Positions 19,901 through 28,900 of a stretch of DNA of 64,000 nucleotides are shown one piece after another. The stretch is from Vibrio profundi. GTDB lineage: Bacteria; Pseudomonadota; Gammaproteobacteria; Enterobacterales; Vibrionaceae. Where the stretch lies: positions 62,001 to 126,000 of the forward strand of contig NZ_RZIS01000002.1 in the NCBI RefSeq assembly GCF_005281835.1, given 5' to 3'. The notes under the pieces were generated by a model that saw only the letters and a program-made list of their open reading frames with translations, was not told where the DNA came from and ran no database searches. A program made the translations under genes and the position numbers. The number at the start of each line of letters is the position of its first letter. Position 1 is the first letter of the stretch.

Positions 19901-20795
19901 CGTTATCTAACGGGAAAGGGTCACTTACATCTAATACGCCATCTCCGTCATCATCGCTGTCTTGATTGTCGCCAATATTGTCGCCATCAAAATCGCGCCA
20001 TTCAGTTGGATCGTTTGGAAAAGCATCGTCGGAATCGAGAAAGCCATCGTTATCGGAATCGTTTCCATTCACCACTATAACTTGGTTGTTGTCATCTAAG
20101 CTCAAGTAGGCGTTATCAGGCAAAGATTCAAGGTCAGACTGGAAGGCTTTGACTTGCTGAAGAACATCATTAAATACAGGTTCAGGTTGGTTCTCTTGCG
20201 CCATCAAAACCTGAGTTTTCACTATCGATTTGGCGAGCTTACGAGCTTGCTTATTGCGCTGCCTACGGTCTGCATCATCGGTCGACGCGAAGAAGTCCCC
20301 CATTAAGATCTCTTGCTGCAGATTGAGCTCAGTTGAAATTAAACTTTGAGCTTCTTCTAACGACACTTGGTCGTCTCGCATTTTTCTATGCACTAGAGAA
20401 GTAAACGGCGAAATAACCCGTTCCCCCGCAGGACTAGAGAATTCGGTGTCTTCTGTCACAAAGCCACCACTGCTCCCTAAATCTTGGTCTTTGGTTACGC
20501 CAGCAATAGCGTGGGCATAAGCGGGGTATCGGCTAGGGTTAGCCACACCAGATACGTCTATAGTCACTACACCATTGGTTCCGGAGATCCCATATGGCTC
20601 GTTGTCTTCATCAAACACACCGTTTTCATTCAAATCCAAAAAGACGAATGCATCGTTTAGGTAACCGTCGATCACGGTAAATTCGATACTGGATTGCGTA
20701 GCCGAGGTCGCGGTCTGACCATCAGATTCAGACTGGCACCCTAGTAGCAACCCAGAAACCGCAAGTGCTATTGGGGTCTGAACTATCCTTTTCAT
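16920..20795 (-). CDS. Lipoprotein metalloprotease of IMPa (ImpA/M60-like) type with TSP3 repeats
   Basis: A 1291-residue lipoprotein. The signal peptide ends in lipobox LLLGC (Cys about 20). Residues about 40-240 form an N-terminal domain. Residues about 245-405 hold a run of thrombospondin type 3-like calcium repeats (DSDNDGFLDSDDAFPNDPTEW, DTDGDGIGNNRDTDDDGDGY). The C-terminal catalytic region contains GHGDMHEIGHTLERSRF, with H1070, E1071 and H1074 as zinc and catalytic residues, as in gluzincin IMPa/M60-like O-glycoproteases that cleave mucin-type glycoproteins. A Glu near 1084 could be the third ligand. A good ribosome site AAGGAAG precedes ATG. It stands alone. Host- or mucin-directed proteolysis is the likely role. 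Confidence 0.87.
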   Translation of the reverse strand: MKRIVQTPIALAVSGLLLGCQSESDGQTATSATQSSIEFTVIDGYLNDAFVFLDLNENGVFDEDNEPYGISGTNGVVTIDVSGVANPSRYPAYAHAIAGVTKDQDLGSSGGFVTEDTEFSSPAGERVISPFTSLVHRKMRDDQVSLEEAQSLISTELNLQQEILMGDFFASTDDADRRQRNKQARKLAKSIVKTQVLMAQENQPEPVFNDVLQQVKAFQSDLESLPDNAYLSLDDNNQVIVVNGNDSDNDGFLDSDDAFPNDPTEWRDFDGDNIGDNQDSDDDGDGVLDVSDPFPLDNERGEANIPNTHPTFRDNDGDGYRNNLDAFPNDKNEWQDTDGDGIGNNRDTDDDGDGYSDTIEAEHGTDPLDARSIPDLGADRDGDGVSDNKEIEQGTNPDVYDVPLSEGLKKALETGDVSTVETEQEVIDAAIGYIRSYIDNNNVIKQKLFGLDANGTNGIGALTWKVSHDAAIFAPNFGRSDTVLVANAVSNPNKNIEPHVLGIVGQAGSQVTSFMALAANPMATYAKGSELINDAMHQFLKNSVTLLANREDFSDKPLNVVMAQLDDSYYFRHQSATRAWFEEFFPQQVQVNVPQTCNGSALSACTTADTDLLVISNWMAEYEQNEIDSIVVSVKSAIEQGIPVLYMHRDGGMDPLSNELIALLGLSYVGDNYWRKAQIVDWNPTSLYDAAPADVTEQVKLLERIKSNSFNVDLSQCADAKCPDESRIKTEFTDAATTIYQTLKARDEAGKTPLFDSENEEYLKLLVLLGDKLRQSIAFPMDKVTTPTEQFFRSYYADHSQYHQRPVNPVQADMGNFSRSDFSHITPTETTVNLVSKIAFRAAGVYALPGETLTVTRKDNNAVGTKIQINTQRSGSTQEFDPNGYKRPKYLKSRTYDLQSGETLSLTHPYGGPVQVIFDENDQAVELDFSGVGLHPVWRSSADNSGFLAALAQHDFDWAELISPHFELHSTHEKMVKTLAREGWENPQDVAEAAQTYTFGHVYALAGYQGPSIPNLPQVESYAAQRGWTLATWDRNHHFNADMATCGAGCSGNPYDANWAFDPLGHGDMHEIGHTLERSRFRFEGWDPHASTNFYSYYSKSQYFKETGLSSACQKINFSDSYALIQASQTQADPVQYMKENYDVANWKGGARLYIQLAAAAQKAGILDDGWHVIGRLHVYEREFNLAIKSDEAWQAAKQKLGYSNYTRDQAKSIAKDEWASIAISQVLERNMISYLNMWGIELDTQAMTQIASYGYSSMAATYIAIPEAKHCDSLNYSTLPIDGSSSWPTE

Positions 20796-20942
20796 ACATT
20801 ACTTCCTTGTAATATCACGACTAGAATACATTTATAGCATGATATACCATTTCTTCAATGGGTAAGTTTGTGATGCCCTGCCGATAACGAAATGATCTAC
20901 TTAAAATCAGTGGGCTCTGAGTTAATACACAGAGCTACGTAG

Positions 20943-20978
20943 TAAAAAGCCCCCTTCACTCGTAGAGTAAAGAGGGCG
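20943..20978 (-). terminator. Rho-independent terminator of the MFS gene
   Basis: On the minus strand a long stem GCCCTCTTTACTC-TAC-GAGTGAAGGGGGC followed by TTTTTAC, just after the MFS stop. Confidence 0.88.
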
Positions 20979-21009
20979 ATAACAATCAAGATCAGTTAAG
21001 TTCGGGCAC

Positions 21010-22227
21010 TCAAACCTGTTTTCTAACCTTAGTCATCATTAAACCGATAGCGGTAAGAAGCTGAATAACAAAACAGCCAATGAATACGCTCTGAATGCTG
21101 ACTAAGTCCACCAAATAACCTGACGCGGCCAATCCAAAGGGCATGAGCAACTTAAATAGCGAGCCAGTAATGCCTGTCACACGTCCTAAATACTGCTCAT
21201 CAAACGCCTCTTGGCGGTAACTCCAAATGCAAATGCTACTGTATAGCCCAATTGCACTTACCCATAAAAAGGACAAAGTCAGCGCCCACGAACCATCAAA
21301 AACAACAGGCAAAATAAAGCCCACCGACTCCAAGGCAATAGATAAGATAAGCAGAGATCCCAGCCCCATTCGCTGGCGAATTCTATCGGCAGTGAACGAG
21401 CCTAGTAGCCCACCAATACCCGAAGCGGCAATTAAATAGCCGACTTCCATGTGGGTAAGTGCTAACTCAGATTTTGCAAAGTAAATGGCTTGAATCCAAA
21501 AAATTGCCCCAGTGGTGTTAATCACCATCACTGCCAAAGTAATGTGCCACATGTTTTTATTGGCGTAGAGGATCGTCCAACCTTCAGCCAGCGCCTTGAA
21601 TACAGGTTGAGATGGCACGTAGCTGCTCGGTTTTAGCTCCAACTTGTTTAGCTGCCAAAATGCGAGCAAATATAAAACCGCCACCAACAAGAACACATTG
21701 TGAATCGCAGACATCAGTAGCAAGCCACCGGATAGCACAGGACCAACCGTTTCTAAAAAGCTATACAACGAACTCATACGGGCAGTAGCGGTGTTCTGCT
21801 GCGCTTGTGGCAACACGTTTTTCATCATGCCCATTCGCGCGTTGTGATAACCGTAATTAAACGCCATCATCAAAAACGCGCACGGAAATAAGGCAATTAA
21901 AGGATTGGGCAACCAGCGAACAGCCAAGTAAGACATCACCAACATCAGCATTTGCCCGAGCAACATACACTGCGACCAGCGCTTTTTATTAAATTTATCG
22001 ACCCAAACTCCGATGAACACCGCGAGCAATAAGTTCGGCAAAAACTCGACAGCACGCATCCACCCCATCATCTGCGACGACTGAGTCAATTCATACACCA
22101 ATAATGGCAACGCTAAGTCATAAATTTTCGCGCCAAACGCTACGAAAAACGCACTTGAAAATAACACCATAAAACTTGGAACTTGCCAGATGGAAGGTTG
22201 TTTATGTCCCTGTTCTACCGTTTCCAT
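21010..22227 (-). CDS. MFS transporter (DHA3-like)
   Basis: A 405-residue major facilitator with 12 predicted membrane segments; the loop 2-3 motif is GVWVDKFNKKRWS. The order of features (GAKIYDLALPLLVYELTQSSQMMGWMRA; AARSY-like central region; ASGIGGLLGSFTADRIRQRMG in the second half) resembles the macrolide/siderophore DHA3 exporters. It is divergent from an SgrR-like regulator with 91 bases between, as setA-type sugar exporters are next to sgrR in enterics. The exported compound is unknown. GGAAAG precedes the ATG; terminator at 20943. Confidence 0.85.
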   Translation of the reverse strand: METVEQGHKQPSIWQVPSFMVLFSSAFFVAFGAKIYDLALPLLVYELTQSSQMMGWMRAVEFLPNLLLAVFIGVWVDKFNKKRWSQCMLLGQMLMLVMSYLAVRWLPNPLIALFPCAFLMMAFNYGYHNARMGMMKNVLPQAQQNTATARMSSLYSFLETVGPVLSGGLLLMSAIHNVFLLVAVLYLLAFWQLNKLELKPSSYVPSQPVFKALAEGWTILYANKNMWHITLAVMVINTTGAIFWIQAIYFAKSELALTHMEVGYLIAASGIGGLLGSFTADRIRQRMGLGSLLILSIALESVGFILPVVFDGSWALTLSFLWVSAIGLYSSICIWSYRQEAFDEQYLGRVTGITGSLFKLLMPFGLAASGYLVDLVSIQSVFIGCFVIQLLTAIGLMMTKVRKQV

Positions 22228-22318
22228 TTTTCTTTCCTTTTAAAAATCAGCGAGGGGTTCTATTATCGAAATTAAAAGATGAATAAAAATAGAAATATAA
22301 ATTAAGGATTTCACCTTT

Positions 22319-24055
22319 ATGCATTATTGGAAGGCATTGGCATTTCTTCGCACGCGGCTTGAAGTCAATCAGATCACCGATTTATCGTTGGATGAATTCA
22401 CCGAAGCGCTAGGCTGCACTCGTCGCAACGCACAATTGATCGTAAAAAAGCTGGTCAATGAAAAGTGGATAGAATGGCAATCGGGCATAGGACGAGGAAA
22501 CCTTCCTAGAATCACTCTGCTTAAATGTCTCAATGAAACACTCCAGCATAGAGCGGATGCTTTGCTGGCTGACAACAAAGTTGAACAGGCTTTAGAACTG
22601 GTTGATGAACATAAGCGCGACTTGTTCCTGCGCGGTTACATCGACCGCTACCAAGCTTCACCAGACAAACTCGACATCTTGCAAATCCCCTTTTATCGCG
22701 GCACTCACTGTCTGGATCCCATTTACGTGTCACGCCGCACCGAAAGCCATATCACCAGCTACCTATTCAGCAATTTATTGAGGTTTGATGCCAAGCAACA
22801 AACCTTTGTTGGTGACTTAGCGATTCACTGGTATAGAGAAGAGAACACTTGGCATTTCATCCTAAGGAAAGGGCTAGTTTTTCATGATGGTTCCACCATT
22901 TTCGCTCAAGATATAAAGAATCACTTTCTACGCCTAATCAACGCCAATCATCAAAATAGTCAGCAATTTCACTGCATTTCGAACATCATTGTTATTTCTC
23001 CATTACATATAGCGTTCGAAACCAATGCTTATTCCGGATACTTAGAGGGACTAGTCAGTAGCAGCGCCGCCGGAATCACCAAAGTGCACGAAGAGCGCGT
23101 GATCGGCAGTGGTAGTTTTGAGCTAACAGAACAAACTCAATGGCTGACAAGACTCACCGCTTTTAGACACTATCACGGGTTACGCCCATGGGTAGATGGC
23201 GTAGAAATGTGGAACATTGGCGACCAAGCCAAAGACTTCGAATTACACTGCGACATCATCAACGCTCACCAGCACTACCAATCAACGGATACACTTGAGT
23301 TTCAAGAAAGTGAACAATGGGAGCGAGGATGCGAGTACGCCTTAATTAACCCAAAAGGTAATACATGGCTTTCCGAACCTAGCAACTGCCAGCAACTCAG
23401 TGAGCTGCTGCTTTTACTCTGTATTCCCCAATCATTAATTGTCGGCGATATTAAACCAGCGAAAGGCATGCTATCCACTCCGAGCTTAAACACCTTGGAA
23501 ACTAACGCTCAATCGAAAGCCAACCTAATTACGAGTGATTGCCCATCAAATTTAGCCAAGAACATGAGTAAGCCGAAACAGGCTCTAAAAATTCTTACGT
23601 ACCAGCTATATCACCACATTGAAGTGGCTGAATACTACTGCAAACAACTGAACCAGCTTGGGTTCTCATGCGAATTTGAAGTACTAGAATTTCCCAAGTT
23701 CTGCTTATCAGAGAACTTAGAACAGGCAGATATCATCATCTCTGGGGAAGTATTTTCAGACAATCTAGATAGGAGCTGGATGGGGTGGCTACTCGGGACT
23801 TCAGCTCTGACAACCTGCCTAACCGATGACAAGCAAACTTGGCTACATCAACAAATTGAACATGTGTGGACACTCAGCAATCACCAACAAAGACAAACCG
23901 CTTTTCTTGAGATCGAACAGCAATTAATTAACGCAGGGATCTACCGACCCATTTTTCATGTTAAGCAGCAGCTTAATCAAGCAGAAACCGTCAACCCTAT
24001 GGAGTTGCTCGCCAACGGCTGGATCGATTTTAATCAAGTGACCATGCGTAGGTAA
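22319..24055 (+). CDS. SgrR-like transcriptional regulator (HTH + solute-binding domain)
   Basis: A 578-residue protein with an SgrR_N-type winged helix N-terminus (LSLDEFTEALGCTRRNAQLIVKKLVNEKWIEWQSGIGRGNLPRITLL) and a type-5 solute-binding domain. The latter shows DPIYVSRRTESHITSYLFSNLLRFDAK, WHFILRKGLVFHDGSTIFAQDIKNHF and GSGSFEL. In SgrR this fold senses sugar phosphate in the cytoplasm. There is no signal peptide, which fits a regulator and not a transporter component. It is divergent from an MFS gene it probably controls. The ligand need not be a sugar phosphate. AAGGA lies 10 bases before ATG. Confidence 0.88.
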   Translation: MHYWKALAFLRTRLEVNQITDLSLDEFTEALGCTRRNAQLIVKKLVNEKWIEWQSGIGRGNLPRITLLKCLNETLQHRADALLADNKVEQALELVDEHKRDLFLRGYIDRYQASPDKLDILQIPFYRGTHCLDPIYVSRRTESHITSYLFSNLLRFDAKQQTFVGDLAIHWYREENTWHFILRKGLVFHDGSTIFAQDIKNHFLRLINANHQNSQQFHCISNIIVISPLHIAFETNAYSGYLEGLVSSSAAGITKVHEERVIGSGSFELTEQTQWLTRLTAFRHYHGLRPWVDGVEMWNIGDQAKDFELHCDIINAHQHYQSTDTLEFQESEQWERGCEYALINPKGNTWLSEPSNCQQLSELLLLLCIPQSLIVGDIKPAKGMLSTPSLNTLETNAQSKANLITSDCPSNLAKNMSKPKQALKILTYQLYHHIEVAEYYCKQLNQLGFSCEFEVLEFPKFCLSENLEQADIIISGEVFSDNLDRSWMGWLLGTSALTTCLTDDKQTWLHQQIEHVWTLSNHQQRQTAFLEIEQQLINAGIYRPIFHVKQQLNQAETVNPMELLANGWIDFNQVTMRR

Positions 24056-24374
24056 GACAAACACTTTTAGCGTTATAAAACTACTAAGTTCTAAACACAC
24101 AAAGCCCCATTCGCAGCGACAGAGAGAAGAAGAGGTGGGGGATCTTAGACACCCAACCAAAGCATTCACAACAAAAATAAATCAAACAATAAAAATAACT
24201 CACAAAAACAAATGCCACTCATTTTATAGAAGCATGAGTTATGGTACTTTCACGCTTTTCCTAGGCTTGCTATCAAAAACCTAACTCAGGCTTAATAGAC
24301 CTTTTTTATTAATCCATTCTGCCGTTGATTAGCTTGCCGAGAAGTAACTAAAATTATTTTAATACGAGTTTCAA
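24056..24374. other. Intergenic, AT-rich, no gene seen
   Basis: 319 bases between the SgrR-like gene and the small secreted protein gene. A weak GCCCCA...TGGGGG stem near 24104-24141 has no T run. The rest is AT-rich and probably carries the promoter of the 24375 gene. It marks the left edge of the accessory region. Confidence 0.5.
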
Positions 24375-24737
24375 ATGAGAAAATTATTCGGTTGTACCTT
24401 AGGGCTATTATTATCTTTTGGCGCCTCAGCTGAGGTCCATGCTCCAAAAGGATACTCTTGGTCTGGCCCGTATACAGTAAAGAGCGTGACACGAAATATT
24501 GATGGTATTCATCGCGTTGCGATTGAATTCAATGAAGATTTAGACACCACCTGCAATCTAAACAATACAATGGGCTGGGCAACAAATACTGGGAATAATT
24601 ACACTCTTGTCGACTCAATGCTGTCTTTAGCTCTAGCTGCACAAGCCCAGAACAAGAAAGTCAATATAATGCTAGGAGGAAGCTGCCATTCAACATTCGG
24701 ACTAAATCTATGGGGGATTACTATCCTGAGTGATTAG
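24375..24737 (+). CDS. Small secreted protein, unknown
   Basis: A 120-residue protein with a clear signal peptide (MRKLFGCTLGLLLSFGASA, cleavage before EVHAP). The mature part is about 101 residues with a single Cys pair (DTTCN and GSCHS) and beta-rich alternation. It ends in a Trp-containing strand (LNLWGITILSD). Similar small, one-disulfide exported proteins are common in vibrios, but I cannot name the family with confidence. The ribosome site is weak. It lies in the variable region downstream of the RHS locus and points the other way, so it is probably not part of the toxin operon. Confidence 0.7.
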   Translation: MRKLFGCTLGLLLSFGASAEVHAPKGYSWSGPYTVKSVTRNIDGIHRVAIEFNEDLDTTCNLNNTMGWATNTGNNYTLVDSMLSLALAAQAQNKKVNIMLGGSCHSTFGLNLWGITILSD

Positions 24738-24868
24738 TACAAACTCTAAGATAGGCCTTTCTAGCAAAGTTCATTTAGGAAGGCCCGATTTTCAAAACTG
24801 TACCAAAGATTTTTTCATTATCAGTTGTTGCTACACCTTCTATTACCTGAATTTAAATACATATAACT

Positions 24869-24893
24869 AAAAAAAGCCTCGATCGTAGGCTTT
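24869..24893 (-). terminator. Terminator of the remnant/immunity transcript
   Basis: Minus-strand hairpin AAAGCCT-ACGATCG-AGGCTTTTTTT four bases after the stop of the nonsense-mutated gene. It is the first clear terminator downstream of the RHS/DUF4272 genes on that strand. Confidence 0.82.
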
Positions 24894-24896
24894 ACG

Positions 24897-25346
24897 TTAC
24901 ATTCCCCCGTTCCCCCAATAACTTTCTCTAATAATGCCATTTTCATCCATTACCAGCACCGCTAAAGAGCAGTTAAAGTGCTCATGGTCAAAGAAATGCA
25001 AAATACCGATATCCCAAAGTTTGCCGCGCAACTCGGCACCGACTTTACAGTTGTTTTCCGGCAGGCAATAGTCCAGTTTAAAACACTCAATCAGTTCAAG
25101 ATGCTCGAACCCTCGCGAGTGCAGGTATTCCTGAACTTCCTTCGATTACTTGAAGGCTCCATTATAGGAATCAATGACCTGGCACAGGGCAATTTGACTG
25201 TCGGCATTGGCGGCTAAGGGAAGTAATAAACACGGACCTGCGTCGAAGCTGCGACAGCAGATCGAGCAGGTAAGGTAGCGACCAAGAGCAAAGCAGCAGT
25301 TTATGATGGAGATATTAGATACAGTGAACCACAAAAATGCCCGCAT
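24897..25346 (-). pseudogene. Nonsense-mutated small exported protein gene
   Basis: One frame is open across 150 codons except for an in-frame TAA at 25146-25148. Before it the frame reads LLLPLAANADSQIALCQVIDSYNGAFK; after it SKEVQEYLHSRGFEHLELIEC and on to ESYWGNGGM-stop. The downstream 82 codons have protein-like composition and Cys residues, so this looks like a former secreted protein with a LLLPLAANA signal-peptide end. The 5' 40 codons are Cys-rich, overlap a fragment on the other strand, and are probably not original, so the true N-terminus may be lost. The terminator at 24869 fits. It lies downstream of the immunity gene; what it encoded is unknown. Confidence 0.6.
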
Positions 25347-25373
25347 GATATGGGCTTCAGCTTAGGTATCTAG
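25230..25373 (+). pseudogene. Possible C-terminal fragment of a zinc-ribbon/treble-clef repeat protein
   Basis: A 47-codon open stretch without a start codon: TRTCVEAATADRAGKVATKS, then KAAVYDGDIRYSEPQKCPHD and a stop. The spacing of CV, KAA..DGD.RY and KCPH is reminiscent of small repeat proteins of the C..C...A...G...Y....C..GH type found in phages and accessory islands. It is antisense to the odd 5' part of the remnant above. Evidence is weak and rests on my reading of the pattern alone. Confidence 0.2.
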
Positions 25374-25970
25374 GCTTATTTCATCCCAGTCATCAGTATA
25401 TAACATCCACTCTAAAGCCCTACGCCTTTCGATAATTACATGGCGACCTACGCCACCGTGTAAATCTTGATTAACTATCGCCCAATGAAGGCAATAGGCC
25501 AAATCACAAGCTGATAGGATTTGAGCGATAGAACGAGCTGCGGATTGCGCTTTGTATTCAGAAGAACTTTTATCGTTTTTAATATCTGGGAAACGCTTAA
25601 TCAAAGTATTGTCGCAGATAGAATCAAAAGGCATAGATTTAACAAAACCCAATGCCCAAGCAAAAGCATTTAATCCCTCTACCTGTGATTGAAAGAATGA
25701 AATATCTCCTTCATCATTATTAAGAAAGCTCCTTTCTGAATCACTCAGATAATCTATAACACCTTCCCGCGCCATCCATTGGATGGCTGAAGGCTTATCA
25801 AAACCATAAGAACAAGCAACAACAGCAAAAAGGGCTAAACTACGCCCTACAATTTCTTCTTGTGGTCGCAACTTAATGTCATCATCAAACAGTGGCAAAG
25901 CTGTGTTTATCTCATAACCCAGCTTTTCTGCACTGATCAATGATTTTTTACGTATATTTTGTAGATCCAT
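25362..25970 (-). CDS. DUF4272 family protein, putative immunity to the RHS toxin
   Basis: A cytoplasmic protein of about 202 residues with the DUF4272 layout: IRKKSLISAEKLGYEIN, then RPQEEIVGRSLALFAVVACSYG, LSDSERSFLNND, LNAFAWALGFV and the C-terminal RRRALEWMLYTDDWDEI. It starts at or just after the RHS toxin stop: TTG 25982 abuts the stop and ATG 25970 is the alternative I prefer. There is no separate ribosome site, so translation is probably coupled. Position directly 3' of a polymorphic toxin, cytoplasmic location and size make it the candidate immunity protein. DUF4272 itself has no proven biochemical role that I can cite. Confidence 0.75.
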   Translation of the reverse strand: MDLQNIRKKSLISAEKLGYEINTALPLFDDDIKLRPQEEIVGRSLALFAVVACSYGFDKPSAIQWMAREGVIDYLSDSERSFLNNDEGDISFFQSQVEGLNAFAWALGFVKSMPFDSICDNTLIKRFPDIKNDKSSSEYKAQSAARSIAQILSACDLAYCLHWAIVNQDLHGGVGRHVIIERRRALEWMLYTDDWDEISLDT

Positions 25971-25982
25971 AATATCATTCAA

Positions 25983-28900
25983 TTAGAAATGGTCAGCAAA
26001 ACCGCCAGTACCATCTTTATGTAATACATTTTGAAGGCTCTTATCTCGGTGTACTTCTTTACGCAATAATTGCATCGATCCCGGATTACCTTTTGGGTGA
26101 TGCCATTCAGTACCTGGAGGATTTTTCAGCCCACTTTTACCAGACTTCATGTGCTGGAGAATATCCTTATCAAGAAGGTTGTTCATTCCTTTAGCAAAGC
26201 TAGAATCGTTTTCTAACGCATTAGCGAGCGCTTTATTAGCAGAATTACGGTGAGCACTTCGTGTGGTTCCGCTGATTGGAGCGTCGGTTAAGACTTCGTG
26301 GAAGCCTCCCCTCTTTGTAACTCGTGTCCCTTTCTTGCCAATTGCAGACATAACCATTGCAGTTTTCATTGCTGCGGAAACCTGTATCGCATTAGCGTTT
26401 AAACTATTTGCGGCAGATTCGATATCAGCAGCACTTGCACCATGGTAAGCCAGTCCAGCTAGCCCATATACCGTAGCCGTATCATCGAAATGAGACCTTA
26501 ATATATCAGTATAGTCAACAGCTATTTTCCGATAGGTCGGTATATTATTTCTATATCCTATGAAAGAAAAACCAGGGCTCTCCACCGACGGACCATGATC
26601 ACTACCAAAGTCTGGAGCTACTGGAGGCCTTACTCCGATAACCGTTACTGTATAGTCAGCAGAGTTTGCATTTGAATTGCCACCACTTATGCCAGGATCA
26701 TGGCCATTATCTGACCTTCTATCACGAGGGTCATGAAGACCTCCGTTTGGATCTCGATAGCGCCCATTAGGGTCATTTTCAATGAGTCGAAACCCGGTAG
26801 GATCGGCATATTTTAAAGGGTTATTCCACACATAGGTATACCGGCTAAAGCTGTCCGTTATATAAGGAGCTTGTACTATAGGGTCCGGGCTAATAAATCG
26901 ACTCAGTTCTTGATCATAAACCCGGCCATTCATATGTACTAAACCAACTTCAGTGATTTGTTCATGACCTGTGTAGCCGCGATTGGTAATGGCATTTTGC
27001 ACCACGTCCAGTGGCCCTTTATCCGCCCAGGAAACCTTACGCTGTTTACCCCAAGTATCGTAACTACGACGTTCAACCACTAAACCATAACCATCCGTGA
27101 TCATGTCAACTGAGTTCAGCGCATCGTAGTGAAGATAGCGAACTTGTTTGTCCTGCAACTCATCTTGTGAATCTTTAGTTTGAGTATTCAGCGCGATCAA
27201 CTTTCCATCAGCATAGATAAAGTGCTTATGTTGAACGATACCAGTATTAGTGTCCTTAACTCGCTCATAGCGTTTACCGAAATAAAAGGTTTCAATACCA
27301 TCGCTGTTTTTCTTCAAATAACGGTTGTGGTTAGCGTCATAGAAAAATTCGACCGCTTTACCGTTACGGGTAATCTTGTTCGGCTTATTGAACTCCGTCC
27401 ATTCCAGCTCTCGCTCATTGGTCGACTTGCCATCAGCCCATGCACGTAACATGTTACCGTTTTCGTCATACTGGTAATTCAGCCCATTGGATTTTGTCAC
27501 AGCATGTGGCCCTGCCTGCTGGCCACTGTAATGGTAGTCCCCAATATCAGACTTATGAATTATATTGCCTAAGCTGTCATAACGGTAATTAAACGGCCCA
27601 GCTAAGTCTGGGTTATCCACACCATGCTGGGCTTTATTCACTAAACTGATGGTATTGTTGGTAACGCGGTCTAAACCGTCGTACGTCCACGTATCGCTAA
27701 TCCCAAGTTGCTCATCGTATCGATAAGTCACGTTATTGTGATTATCATAGCGATACTGAACAAAGCGGATATTGCGCCCTTGGCTAGTGCTCGCTGGGAG
27801 CCGCAGGTCAAAGAGCACATTCGCTTTATGGGTAGTAATATAATTCGGTCTACCTGTATTGACATCATGGCTATAGGTGTTCACTAGGCCATTACCTAGC
27901 GTTTCTGACAATGTATGGTCATAGGCATCCGTTTCACGGCGCTGCCAATAATAAGTGTAAGCCGGGTTATCCAGCGACGCTTCCATCTCAGACTGGGTCA
28001 AAATCAGGTTAAGATGATCGGCTTGGCTAGTTTGCTGGGTGTTCTCGCAGTCACTGCGTAAGGATACATCTAACTGGCGCCCCCCTAACTGGTTGGCGTA
28101 TTCACAATACAGTCCGCTCAGCTCTGCGACTTTCTCAGACAAACTGATCAGTTGCCCCGCTAAGTCCGAATAGAACTTGTAGCGAGTGTTCGCGATCGTG
28201 GCCGCATCTGACAAATCGCCAGCCGTAAATAGTAACTCTTCCCGTGTCCCACTATCGGCCTGTGCAACATAGATATCATCATTACTCATCAAGTCTTTTT
28301 GGCCATTACTGTCGTAATCTGCCAATAAAAAATCATGCGACTCTATCAGCTCCTGAGAGTCAAACTCAGAAATTGGTACAGTGTATACACTAGCATCAAA
28401 GTGACGAATACCTGGCTGAGAGCTAGCCAAACTCGTTGTTAGACGATAGATCGCCCCTTTTAAAGTAACTTTGATCGGGATCGACACTGCGCTAGGCAGT
28501 ATCATCCAAGTCGACGGGCGTAAGTAACATTCACCTTGCGCATTACACCACTGCTGATAGCGATAGCCGTCTCCTAACATTGCTTGTGAAGACGCATCCA
28601 GAGTGTGAATGTTTACAGTTTTTCTGCTGTATTCCTCAGCAGTCGTAGTGAAGAAACTTTCCTGAGTAGCATAACGTTCTGCTTTAGTGAGATAGATGCT
28701 TGCCTGAGTGATTGCTTCGTTCAGAAGCTGTCTAATGTCGTCGCGGAAACGGGCACTGGTGAATACTTCATCTGCGTAGCTTTTCGGGCTACGAACCCCC
28801 GCTAGATAACCATGCGGGTTATATACATATTCGACAGCCAAGCGCTCGCCGCCGTTGCTGTTACTAAGTAACTTAGCCGCACCAGCTAACGTCGTATCCA

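Noticed and set aside
22228..22318. Possible SgrS-like small RNA between the MFS and SgrR-like genes
   Set aside because: The gap is 91 bases and lacks the SgrS base-pairing core and a terminator.
24978..25217. 79-codon frame on the plus strand
   Set aside because: It is antisense to the much more protein-like minus-strand remnant and has no homologous pattern.
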